DNA from: Diphasiastrum complanatum
Lineage: Eukaryota > Streptophyta > Lycopodiopsida > Lycopodiales > Lycopodiaceae
Length of the DNA stretch: 30,151 nucleotides
Reading direction: 5' to 3'
Assembly: GCA_029204225.1 (NCBI GenBank)
Contig: MU836347.1
Coordinates: 1-30,151, forward strand
Shown here: in pieces, positions 20,846 to 30,151 of the stretch
Layout: every line of letters starts with the position of its first letter
Position numbering within the stretch: the stretch's first letter is position 1
Notes under the pieces: model-generated
What the model saw: the letters and a program-made list of their open reading frames with translations, nothing else
Told to the model about the DNA's origin: nothing
Database searches by the model: none
Made by a program: the position numbers and the translations under genes

Positions 20846-21530
20846 CTGGCCCTTTCAGAAGACCAACTGAAAAAAACTATCATACTTCGTCAATGAGGAG
20901 ACTAGATTTTTTTCATCGAATGATAGCCCAGTCTCCTGTGCACAAAAGACACTTCAATTGTATGTTTGTTTTGTCCCCTTCTTTGTGAAGATTCAGGTAC
21001 TCCTTATGGAAAAATATGACTCATTGTATAACGATCATCTTCAACCTGTAATCATGGTCAATATTATAGTCCCAAGCAAGGAGCTTGGCTTCCTCAACTG
21101 TCAGCTCGGCAAATACTATAGCACTAACATGTCTAAAAGACTGTACATGAGGATACTCAATAGAGAGATCCTTTTTGTCTTGCAATCTATGAATTCCATC
21201 CAAAACAAAAAATTATAGGTATCTATACACTGAATATCAAAATCCGCCACTGTCAGACAATCAACAGGGTCAACAAGGACAATGAAGGGGGTAACTATGG
21301 CTTGGGTGCGGTCCTTGAATTTTATCTTTAGATTATGTACATGGGAGGAATTGGGCTCCCTAACCTCCATGGGCCTGTCACCGGTGGCTGGGTCAATGTA
21401 GGACCTGTCACATTGTTCAATATCAAGAATAAAAGTTGTGGCTTGGATTTTTTTGGTTTCATGAATCACAGAGTGCATTTTTGCTACATCCCTACTGGCC
21501 AGCTCAAGATTGATTCTTGTCCAAGTAGAT
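20846..21530 (-). pseudogene. ParB-like domain of the broken methyltransferase gene
   Basis: The minus-strand frame reads WTRINLELASRDVAKMHSVI, then DRPMEVREPNSSHVHNLKIK (an R residue followed by a helix, as in ParB box I), PFIVLVDPVDCL, VLDGIHRLQDKKDLS (the ParB box II signature, usually DGxHRxxA) and FAELTVEEAKLLAWDYNIDH (LT-EEA helix ending in the conserved Asn). This is the order expected for a ParB/Srx-fold domain (ParBc). A missing T in the TTTTTT run near 21203 shifts the frame just before DGIHR, and a TGA (probably from CGA) interrupts at 21021. In bacteria such domains bind or cleave DNA or hydrolyse CTP. Which activity applied here is unknown. Confidence 0.75.
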
Positions 21531-22207
21531 TTAAATTAGAAGCCTGGGAGTGGGATTTTTTCTTGGAGCTAGGATGTGTGCCCTTGGGAGTCATGGTTTT
21601 AAAGCCTCTTGATTTTGGAGGGGAGGAGACATTTTGATCTCTCTCCAAAGCACTTCTTTTCTTCTTTAAAGTTGACATTAGGCCTATTCCAATAGTGGAA
21701 TCAGGTGTTTGGGTGTCTTTTTGAGAAGAGGAAGCCAAGACCTTGTGAGAGGATAATGATCTCACCGATTTATTAAGGGCAGGGTCCTTTTTTTTCTCCA
21801 GGGCTTCAACGACCATTAGTACCGCAGCTTTCAAAGTCTGAAAACAACAATAACATTCATTTTAAAAACCCATACCTATGCTAAGCATAAAGAGCAAACC
21901 AATACTCAAATTTTAATGCATTGAAAAAAGAAATTGAACTTATAATCGTCTTCAAGACATCATCGAAGAAATTTTGCAGTATGGCATGCTCACAAAGATG
22001 GATTTTCATGAATCCATTGTCAATTGCTCTTATCACAATGTTAGTAAAGCCAATATCCCCGTATGCAACCGCTACCTTCCAAAGCACATGTCCTTGTGCT
22101 TTGAAGGTAGACGTCCCTTTGCTAGAAGTATCAGCAGTCCAGAGGAAGAGGTCAGTGAGTTTTTGGCCCTCACAACCCTTGGTAAAGTAAAACTTGTGCT
22201 TAGTCAT
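21484..22207 (-). pseudogene. N-terminal exon and basic linker of the ParB-methyltransferase gene
   Basis: The first exon (22207 to about 21940) starts with MTKHKFYFTKGCEGQKLTDL and contains hydrophobic and aromatic segments (GHVLWKVAVAYGDIGFTNIV) that I cannot assign to a family. After a short intron of about 100 bases, which contains the palindrome ATGCTAAGCAT at 21878-21888, the next exon begins at 21837 with TLKAAVLMVVEALEKKKDPA. It continues as a Ser-, Lys- and Thr-rich linker (KKKRSALERDQ, PSSKKKSHSQ) that could carry a nuclear localisation signal. The first intron's phase does not close cleanly with a GT donor, so its boundary is approximate. The linker frame runs into a stop at 21484, while the following ParB frame is already open from about 21525, which points to a one-base indel. 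Confidence 0.55.
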
Positions 22208-22644
22208 GTCTACTTTTTGAAAATTTGAAGGGTTTATAGGTGGACGAACTTTGAGCTAAGCCATTTGAAAGTTTGAAAAAGAAAACATGGAAATATGATA
22301 AAAGACACAAAACTTATAAAGATAAATCTCAACTGATATCCTCTCACATGCTGAGGACCTATGCTCAACATTGGTTGGATCGAGCATAGGTTCGCTCTCG
22401 ACTATCCTATTTTAATTTGCCTCCATTCATGTTGCATTTTTACTCATGTTGTCGCACAGTCTGCATATTTACATGTAAAACAAGACAGACGAATAAAACA
22501 CGAATGTCTGCATAAATACAAGTAAATTCTCACAGGCGAAAAAAAGACAAAAAATGTGACATTGTGTTTTTACACGTATAGGCGAAAAAGACGACACTGC
22601 CTTACAAAATGCCGAAGGCACCCTATAAATCACCTTTAAGTGCT
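22208..22644. promoter_or_regulatory. Divergent intergenic region (possible two-way promoter)
   Basis: It lies between the start of the ParB-methyltransferase gene (minus, ATG at 22207) and the plus-strand transposase-like ORF. A TATAAA box lies at 22624-22629, oriented to the plus-strand gene. A perfect 9-bp inverted repeat CCTATGCTC...GAGCATAGG (22358-22366 and 22382-22390) contains the same ATGCT/AGCAT half-sites that recur in the introns. Confidence 0.4.
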
Positions 22645-22649
22645 AATGT

Positions 22650-23690
22650 CCCAAGTTCTTCATACAAAGCAGAACCCTAAAGAAAAGAGAAATTCCGAAG
22701 AGATCTACAATCAAGTCGAGAAATGACCTCAAGAAAAAACAATTCTTGGAACTTCGTGAAATCCGTAGAGTCAAAAAGTTAGTTTGTTGTATTTCCTTGT
22801 GTTTGCAAAAATTGACCTCTGCCAAAGTTAAGCAAATTCACTCGAGTTTTTTTTCAAAGACAAAAAATGATCAACTTTGTTCATCTATAAGGCCTAATAG
22901 GAAAGCTTTCACTTAATTTCTAGAAACAACAAAAGTTTGTCGCAAGTCTTTCAAGGATGTCCATGCAATTGAAAATTCTAGACTTGCTCGTATTCACACA
23001 AGATTAAAAAAGGATCCCAATCTTTAAGGTTCTGTTCAAGGTCGGACTGTTTCTCTGGACTCCTTAACTGAAAAAGCATGGTTAATTCATTTTATGAACG
23101 TGCATGTTGAGAAACTCTCAAATTCTCTATATTTTCACCTTCCAAAATGGTCTGGTAACCTCAATGAATTAAAGATCGGGAGTCTCATTGCACTTTTGGC
23201 GTCGAAAAATAACGAAAGCCATCCATTTTGGATTGCTAGAGTGATTGGCTTCATTCAGAGAGACGACACCAAAATTGTACGTGTGCATTCGATGCCTACC
23301 GTTTCAACAAATGCTTTCTCGGGAAGGTATGAGCTAGAAATGTTGCAATTAGACCCAAAAGGCAAGTGGGAGCGTACAACAAAGAATCAGCCAAGAGTTG
23401 ATAATGTAAATCTCCAAGATGTGGATGTACTTGCTTTTAATTTTGAGTTGACAATAGCGAATCATTTATGAAGTCAACAATATCTATTTTGCAAGAATGT
23501 CTTGGATTAAGTGCACAACCATCATCTTCGACTCGGCTTCAACGCAGACAAAGCCACATTACAAAATTTTCTCTCAACATGGAGGCCGATTCAGATGAGA
23601 ATTTGTTAGTATACTCTAATGAGGAAGATGGATCATCAACTTCTTCAACTGAAAAAGAAAGTCTTGATATTTTTCAAGCACTGAGTTGAA
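22650..23690 (+). pseudogene. Transposase-like ORF remnant (N-terminal region plus C-terminal WIARV domain)
   Basis: One plus-strand frame runs from 22677 to 23471 with stops only at 22914 and 23025. It encodes a basic start (KSRNDLKKKQFLELREIRRV), a Cys-bearing region with KLTSAKVKQIHSSFFSK, VCRKSFKDVHAIENSRLARI (22950-23005), EKAWLIHFMNVHVEKLSNSL and then HPFWIARVIGFIQRDD (23220-23270). A last part, acidic and Ser-rich, follows in another frame (23468-23689). The C-x-C..K...F / VC-k-F...h-i...R-i pattern resembles the N-terminal part of a broad class of eukaryotic DDE-transposase ORFs found in mosses, ferns and invertebrates (from memory). The DDE core expected between LYFHLPKW and the WIARV domain is absent, as in an internally deleted copy. 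Confidence 0.5.
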
Positions 23691-25440
23691 AGGACTTAGT
23701 GAGAATTCTTCAAAATTTGAATTATAAAAAAAAGAACATATAAATTATTTTTAAGTGTTTTCAAAATTTGTGAATTTACTGTAAGTGGCTTCAAATGTAT
23801 TCTGTGAGTTATTTTCATGAAAGTCGATTTAGACTATCAAAACACCATAAATGTCTATATAATTTGTTTATTTTTAATATTTTTAATTTTAAAGATTTTA
23901 TTAAAAATTCTATTTTTTTTTTGACATTTTACAGATTTTTCTTTTGCTAAAAAACATATTGTTTGCAAAAAAATTGTGGTTTTAGAAAAAAAATTCATGA
24001 AAAAACATGTTTTTTGTAAAAATTAAAAAATCATAAAATAGGTACCCAATTTTAGGATATTGTTTTGTTTCAAAAGATTTCGTGTTTATTTATACAACTT
24101 ATTTCATTTTGTTGGCATTAATAGAAACATTTTTTTGTTTATCATATTTATAAATTTATTTTTATTTTTAATGATTTAGTTCATTAACAAAGTGTTGAAT
24201 GGAGTTGAAAAACATCAAATTTTTATTTTTGCTTGTTCTTGTAAAGAAACTACAAAAATAGTGCACAATATTTAAATTAGAATTTTTGTAAATGATAATA
24301 ACTTGTAGTATTTGAGACACTACTCTTGCAAATGATACTCTTGAAAAGTCTTTGACTAAAATAGTGAAATCATGAAGTCCCATGTATTTTGAAATAAAGA
24401 TTTTAAAATATCTAATTTTTTCTATATGCATATTAATATTAATTTTTAAAAATAAGAGCTATGTAAAAAGCTACATTTCACATATTTTTTGTGCAAATTT
24501 AAAAATAGTTGCTTTCTTAATTTTGTAACTAACAACTTGAGTTTAAAATTTTCAAAAATGTTTAAAATATCATAAATTAAAATTGCTTTTTTAAATATAT
24601 GAATGTTTTTCATAATGTTCATTCATTAATATGCTCACTTTTTGATTTTTTTTGTATAAACAAATTTGAGTATAGAAATTGATTCAATAAATCTTTCATA
24701 TATGGAAGAGATTATGGTAACTTTTGTGTTACCACGTTTGAAGTTTGTGGGCATCATCGACTAAATTTTGAGGCTTTTAATTTTAATGAGATTACTTGGA
24801 AGATTACGTCATTTGGTTGAAGGAAGATCCAAGGGTTGGCTCCCTTGGTTAGCTTGGCATCCAAAGCCTTTTTGGATTTTAATCCCCGAGTCAAGAAATT
24901 AGGAGTTCACTCCTTATTTGTTGGATTACAAGTTCACTCTCTCAAACAAGGTGGATTATAAAATCCAAAATTCTTCTCCTAACATATCTTTTCTCATTAT
25001 ATGATGAATTCTCAAGTCCATAGAGAAATTTTCATAAGAACATTATACTCATAAAAGCTTAGTATAAAAGTCTAAGAAAAGAAAAACAAATGCCACAATA
25101 TGCGTAATTAGTGCTCATAAAAAAGACCTTTCTCAAATGTAAAGGGCAGTGAGAGAGACTCTTTTATGACATTTACAACGAATCAACAGTAGTTCAATAA
25201 TGGCTCGACTTAATGCCTCGCAATAATTCCACAATTCCACATAATAGGTGTAAAGGTCACCGGTGTGACCATTTCCCAACACAAAATTGTGAATGTGGTT
25301 TTTTTTGGGTCACATGATCTTTGTTCAATGTCAAAAGCCGGTGATGCTTTATGGCCCCTAAACTTTTCAAGTCCAAAGTTCATGCATTAATGTCTCCGAG
25401 GGTCCATTCTTTTCATTTAGCCCATAGCATGAGGCATGGC
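23691..25440. other. AT-rich non-coding stretch
   Basis: Long A/T runs with no convincing frame, repeat or RNA gene. If the central region is one large element, its right end should lie here. Confidence 0.45.
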
Positions 25441-26184
25441 TCTCCCACCAGGTCTCATGGGCCCCATCTCCGGGCCCTCCCCAGACTCCCAGTCCATTGA
25501 TCCATGAAACGGAGCTCCGCATTGCTTCGCCGTTCTCTTAGGCGCCCCCGGGGGGGGGGGGGGGGGGGGCGGGGGTGTGGGTGTGGGGTATTAAATGTCA
25601 CCAATCTAGAGAAGAGACAAAGATAGAGAGAGATCGAGAGACGTCTTAACGAAGTTCTAACTTCCAACTGCTCTTGGTTTTCCAGTCACATCGCTTCAGC
25701 CTTCTTGGTCGTGACTTGCGAACATAAGAGCTCGGAGACCTTTCCCTCGCTTATTATTGCAGCCTCGTCGTCTCTTCTCACCCACCACGGCCTTACGCTC
25801 CAGCATATTTGAGATTCCTGATATTGGATTAACTCAAAGAAGAAAATCAGCTCTTATTTGGTAGCTTCTCTGCCTTTCTTCTACTGGCGTAAGGAGGGGG
25901 AACTTTGCTGAAACCGGCTGAGTGCAGCTCCTTTTTTGCTTCTGAAAAGTGTCTGTTATTTGAAGGAGAGACGACTTGCTTTTTGCTCTATGATCTGTCT
26001 TTTTCTCCTTACGGGTTCAATTTACTTCTCATAAGCAGTTAGACTGTTTGAGTGCAGCTTTTTGTGCTGGTTTTTATGCCACTCGCTGGACTGTTGCCGT
26101 AGTTATGAAGCTATAGACAATATTTTTGAACGACCCCCACTTTCAAGTCATCGTATTCCCAACGACCTGAGCTATTGTTTTATC
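25441..26184 (+). promoter_or_regulatory. Upstream region / 5' UTR of the pectate lyase gene
   Basis: GC-richer than the preceding stretch, with a poly-G run (about 25550-25570), an agagagagat-type GA motif (25625-25640) and pyrimidine-rich blocks typical of plant 5' leaders. I could not fix a transcription start. Confidence 0.35.
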
Positions 26185-28243
26185 ATGGCAACATCAAACC
26201 AGCACAAGCTGTTGCTTCTGTGGCTCTGTATTACTTTTCTCATTCTCGAAACAGGTGCTTCTAGGCAGTTGAAAACATTTATGATCAACAAGAAGCTGCA
26301 GCCAAGTTGCCTCATAATTCCACAAAAGTTGATAATGACTTGGTTCACGACACGGACAATGATCTTACAACCGAGATAAGGTAATGATACGATCAATTCC
26401 TGAAGCACTCATATAATAGAATTACGTATTTGTCCAATGAAGTACGAATGTCGTCTCTGTGTCGATAATAGAACAACGTCGGTTGTTATGTTAGTCACTT
26501 GAATTCAGGAGATAATTTCTGTACGGTGTTTTAATCCTCTACAGGAATAGCTTCAATTCTTCGAGAAGGGAGCTGAGTTACTACGCGGGTTCAGACTGTT
26601 CCAGTTCGGGAAATTCCATTGATGATTGCTGGAGATGCGACCCAAACTGGCACAACAACCGCAAGCGACTTGCTGACTGCGCCATTGGTTTTGGAAGAAA
26701 TGCAATCGGAGGGAAAAATGGAGAATTCTATGTGGGTAACAGACTCTAGCGATGACGATCCTGTCAATCCAAAGCCTTGGTACCTTACGCTATGCCGCCA
26801 TCCAGGCGGTTCCATTGTGGATCATATTCGAAGGTGATATGGTTATACAGCTCAAGGAGGAGCTGATTATGAACAGCTTCAAGACCATTGATGGAAGGGG
26901 AGCTAATGTGCACATCGCCAATGGGGCCATGTATCACCGTTCAATACGTTTCTAATATCATTATACATGGCATCCACGTACATGACTGCAAGCCAGGAGG
27001 ACCTGCTATGGTAAGAAGCTCTCCTACCCATTATGGATTGAGGACTGTGTCGGATGGAGATGGAATTTCATTATTTGGAGCAAGCAACGTATGGATCGAC
27101 CATTGCTCTCTCTCTAGGTGCACGGATGGACTAATTGATGCTATCATGGCGTCAACTGCCATCACCATTCCAAACAACGTTTTCACTTACCATGACAAGG
27201 TATGTTCTCTCCTGATTAGCTCTTACTGGTTGATTTGCATACATTTTCACTTTCTTTATGTTTGAACGAATTGGACTATTACAGTTGATGGATGCTATAT
27301 GTACGTGTGATGTCTTCGAGAAAGCTATGTCCTGAATCTCTGATAAGATGTTCCTCATTGTTTGAGAGTAGGTGATGCTTTTGGGCCATAATGACGCCTA
27401 CAGTGAAGATAGAGTTATGCAAGTAACTATAGTGTTTAATCACTTTGGGGAAGGCCTCGTCCAGCGCATGCCCAGGTGAGTCTTACATTCTTCGTCACAG
27501 CTTTGGACCCTGCTGTGTTAAGCTAAATGTTGCATGACAGTTCGACATTATGATTTCCGAAATATTCCCGTCCGTGATATTTTGACGACTGCAGCCACAG
27601 AAAATTTCATTCACGTTGTTTTTCTGACATGAAACTGTTGAATGCAGATGTCGTTATGGATATTTCCATGTTGTAAACAACGTGTACACAAACTGGGAAA
27701 TGTATGCCATAGGTGGCAGTGCAAATCCAACTATTAACAGTCAAGGAAACCGATTTTTGGCTTCTGGAAATCCTAACACAAAAGAGGTGTGTATGCGCCA
27801 GTTTCTTATCCCTCTGTATGCCTCCAATATCCTCTTCTTGTGATCAGGTATCGATTATTGTAATAAAGATGATCAAGTTGATGGAAAGTCATTTTGTGAG
27901 AATAGTTTCTAGACCTGTAAAATTTACGAGAAGCGAGACCACGTTGCAATTTTGTGAAGAGAGTATCATACGAGTCTAGCTGTCATATTCACATGATGTT
28001 TCTTTTTCTCAGGTGACAAAACGTGAATACGCCGATGAGTCTCAGTGGCAAAATTGGAATTGGAGATCTGAAGGAGACATGTTTCTGAATGGAGCTTACT
28101 TTCGGCCATCAGGCACAGGCTCGGCTGCTGTCTATGCCAAAGCTTCAAGCATAGCTGCCAAACCTGCTGCGTTCGTCGAATCTCTGACTGCTTCTGCACG
28201 GACCAATACTTTGCAGCACAGGCAGTTCATGCTAAGCCTTTGA
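26185..28243 (+). pseudogene. Pectate lyase (PL1 family), five exons, frame broken by indels
   Basis: The product would cleave de-esterified pectin (polygalacturonate) in the cell wall by beta-elimination with Ca2+. Exons: 26185-26380, 26545-27199, 27372-27475, 27648-27786, 28013-28243, all with GT..AG introns. A signal peptide (LLLLWLCITFLILETGAS) is followed by the plant N-terminal region, [56 protein letters not shown] (Ca2+-binding Asp residues), [20 protein letters not shown] (catalytic Arg region), [20 protein letters not shown] and [20 protein letters not shown], so the protein is nearly full length. Four one-base changes break it: a lost G near 26264 and extra bases near 26735 (G), 26777 (T) and 26929 (A). 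No other stop codon is seen, so it is a very recent pseudogene or carries sequence errors. Confidence 0.92.
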
Positions 28244-28339
28244 AAAAGTCAGGTTTTGAGAAAAGGGCCTCTGGTTAGATTGGTCGCTGTCGAGATGATA
28301 CGTCGTTTCTCATAAGTTTCTGTTAAAGATAATATTCAA

Positions 28340-28345
28340 AATAAA
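28340..28345 (+). terminator. Polyadenylation signal of the pectate lyase gene
   Basis: AATAAA lies 97 bases after the stop codon, in AT-rich sequence. Confidence 0.6.
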
Positions 28346-30151
28346 GCCATTTATAGCTTTCTAGCAATCCACATTCTCAAAGTAAGCTATCACTGGTGCT
28401 GTGATCCGACTTCTAAAAGAGTTTGTCAATCCGCACGTCATCGATATCTCTTAATAGATTTTAAATTAGGTGCTACAGACAATACAAGAAGCGTTGCATG
28501 TCTAGTAATCAATATGATGTTCTCAACCTCGGCCTGCGTATGTACAAAGGAAGTAAGCACTCTCTTCGACCATATGTACTGCAGGTGCAGATGCGTTGTT
28601 CAAAGAAATAGATCTGATATATTTTAAACGATTCTCTATTTCTTTCGCTTATATGAATTTCTGTCTCTGATCACAGTTTGGAAGATATCCTAAGAGACAT
28701 AAAGATCGTGCCTACTTTATAAACAGTATGATGACATGTTAATCGTTCATTTTTCTAATAAATCTGATTTTTCTTGTCGTTTATTTTGTAAATCATTTAG
28801 AATGCTGTACGGAAACACCATTCCTCGAAATAATATTCCTTAGTAACTCTTCACCACCTGCAAGTGTTGAGAAAATTGCTATGTTGAAAAACATAACCAC
28901 TTAAAAACACGCATGGTTTTCGCTCAAAAGAAAGGCCTCCTGGTAAAATGTTCCTAGTTCCGTGCTATCTGGATTAAGAAAATGGATCGACTCACATATT
29001 TCGGTGCCAAGTATTGTGGACAATAATTTTCTGTTTATTGGATTGCCCGCTCAGAATCTTCATCTCTAATTTTGTTGCGTAAACTTAGATCTTATAATAT
29101 TTTAGCCTATAAATACCATCAGACAAAACGGTAAAGTTGAAACGACATAAAGATCCGGAAAATTCACACCTCTCGAGCAAAAGATCCCAAATAAAAAACA
29201 CTACCACGCATCTTTTGCTCAAGAAAATTTAGGAAACCGGTGCAAAGGTATACCGCCAAAAAGAACAGTTCGTCTCAAGCATTTTATGCAGACAAATGAT
29301 GTCGTACAGTAGAAATGGTGAACTCAGTTCTTATGATTAAAACTGCTGCCATAGGTAAGTATGAAGTTATGAACTATAAGGAACAAAGGAAAATGTTAAT
29401 TTGTGTTTCAGTGACCAGATGGCCTATTGCTAATTAATATGGTTCGTCTCGATCTGGTTTGATTTTCCACATGGTTTAAGACTAAAGTCCTTCTACAAGC
29501 TTTGAGTCTTAGGTGTTTTTCAGTGTTTTTTATTTTTATTATTTTTTTTTTGGGGGGGGAGGGGCAATGGACCAGTCCAGAGTTTCCAGAGTTGGGTTGG
29601 GTGGGAGCAGTGCTCTCAAAAATTCAAACATAACACAAACAACTCAATTGTTAACATTCATTTTTAAAACCTTCATTTTAGATTTATATGTTTTTTATGT
29701 GGCACAAAATGAGGTGATTTTAGTTAAAAATCTTAGGTTTTAAGTTTTATTCTAATCTTTAATACATTCCATAATAATTTTGTAAGTTTTTTATAAGGTT
29801 AGTTGAAACTTTTTACAAGCACTAGTTGGGAGAGAAGGTTGGGGAGGAAGGGTCCTTCCTCCAAGTAACATCATTTACTTATTTATTTTTTTGTAGAATA
29901 TTTTATACGCACGATGGAAGGGTGGTGGTCGAAAGGGAGGGTGGTGGTCTGAAGGGGGCCTTCCTCCACATAAATCAATTTTTCTATTTATTTTGTGGAC
30001 CTTTTTTTTTTCTATAATTGTTTTTTACATTGCACCTTTTGTGTGAAAGGTACGTGATAAATTAACAAAAGAAATTTACATGCACCTTCTGGTTGTCATA
30101 AGGTGCATGTAAAATGGTTTTGGGCCCACAAATTATGTTCTTTGTGTGAAA
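28346..30151. other. Intergenic sequence with small inverted repeats
   Basis: No gene is seen. Near the right edge there is a palindrome GGAGGAAGG-GT-CCTTCCTCC (29843-29862), a diverged direct repeat around it (29845-29900 versus 29950-30005) and a strong hairpin (30075-30113). Confidence 0.5.
30075..30113. repeat. 14-bp perfect hairpin
   Basis: TTTACATGCACCTT, an 11-base loop, then AAGGTGCATGTAAA. This is possibly the end or core of a MITE cut off by the window edge. Confidence 0.7.

Larger units (their letters stand above)
12881..22207 (-). pseudogene. ParB-like domain / class-beta DNA methyltransferase gene, broken and split by a Copia insertion
   Basis: A multi-exon minus-strand gene can be traced from an ATG at 22207 to a stop at 12881. 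Approximate exons are 22207-21940, 21837-20846, 20752-20503, [Copia element], 14426-14342, 13975-13517 and 13418-12881. The order is: unknown N-terminal region, basic Ser/Lys-rich linker, ParB-like domain, coiled coil, methyltransferase. Splice signals such as CAG at 21838, G|GTAATT at 20846, CAG at 20753, G|GTAAGG at 14342, CAG at 13976 and G|GTAAGT at 13517 show it is a spliced eukaryotic gene. Lesions include frameshifts near 21520, 21200 (T run), 13740 and 13252 (A run), stops near 21021, 20722 and 13932, and the 6-kb retrotransposon. ParB plus amino-methyltransferase is a familiar layout in bacterial and phage genomes. The family membership is strong; the exact exon ends and the role in the plant are inference. 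Confidence 0.8.

Noticed and set aside
28219-28232. ATGCTAAGC match near the end of the pectate lyase gene
   Set aside because: It is a half palindrome inside coding sequence and lacks the second arm. Likely chance.

Overview
This is eukaryotic, land-plant nuclear DNA. It has spliced genes, LTR retrotransposons primed by initiator-Met tRNA, long (CT)n, (TA)n and (CA)n microsatellites, and a plant pectate lyase. The mix of gene families hints at a large, repeat-rich genome, perhaps of a seed-free plant such as a fern or lycophyte. That is an inference; I cannot name the species.

Left part (1-7400) is repeat debris. A Ty3/Gypsy integrase fragment (+) abuts an antisense Ty1/Copia gag/5'-LTR fragment. 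Then comes a family of short repeats with inverted ends, built around a GCCCGTC-AAC-GACGGGC hairpin, a CTAGT-(TA)n junction, a degenerate gagtc-type array and expanded (CT)n tracts. Positions 6530-9588 hold no convincing gene, apart from one GC-rich island at 7436-7990. Positions 9589-10632 carry a second, decayed Gypsy integrase on the minus strand.

The central part (about 11.0-23.7 kb) is the most interesting. A broken minus-strand gene runs from about 22207 down to 12881. It encodes a ParB-like domain (DGIHR motif, LT-EEA-LLAW helix) followed by a class-beta amino DNA methyltransferase (GDA..., VDISYG where DPPYG is expected, then DLFSGSGTT). A complete Copia element (14427-20502, LTRs of 780 and 762 bp) lies inside one of its exons. 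The gene also carries several homopolymer frameshifts and in-frame stops. Its introns hold repeated palindromes of the type ATGCT(A/T)AGCAT. It is flanked by two decayed plus-strand ORFs (11.0-12.3 and 22.66-23.69 kb) that look like parts of a eukaryotic DNA-transposon coding set. The three together may be the remains of one large DNA transposon, or of a locus that carried a prokaryote-type DNA modification gene.

Right part (25.4-28.4 kb) holds a five-exon pectate lyase (polysaccharide lyase family 1) on the plus strand. It has a signal peptide, all the splice sites and a polyadenylation signal, but four single-base indels interrupt the reading frame. Downstream of it (28.35-30.15 kb) I see only AT-rich intergenic sequence with small inverted repeats.
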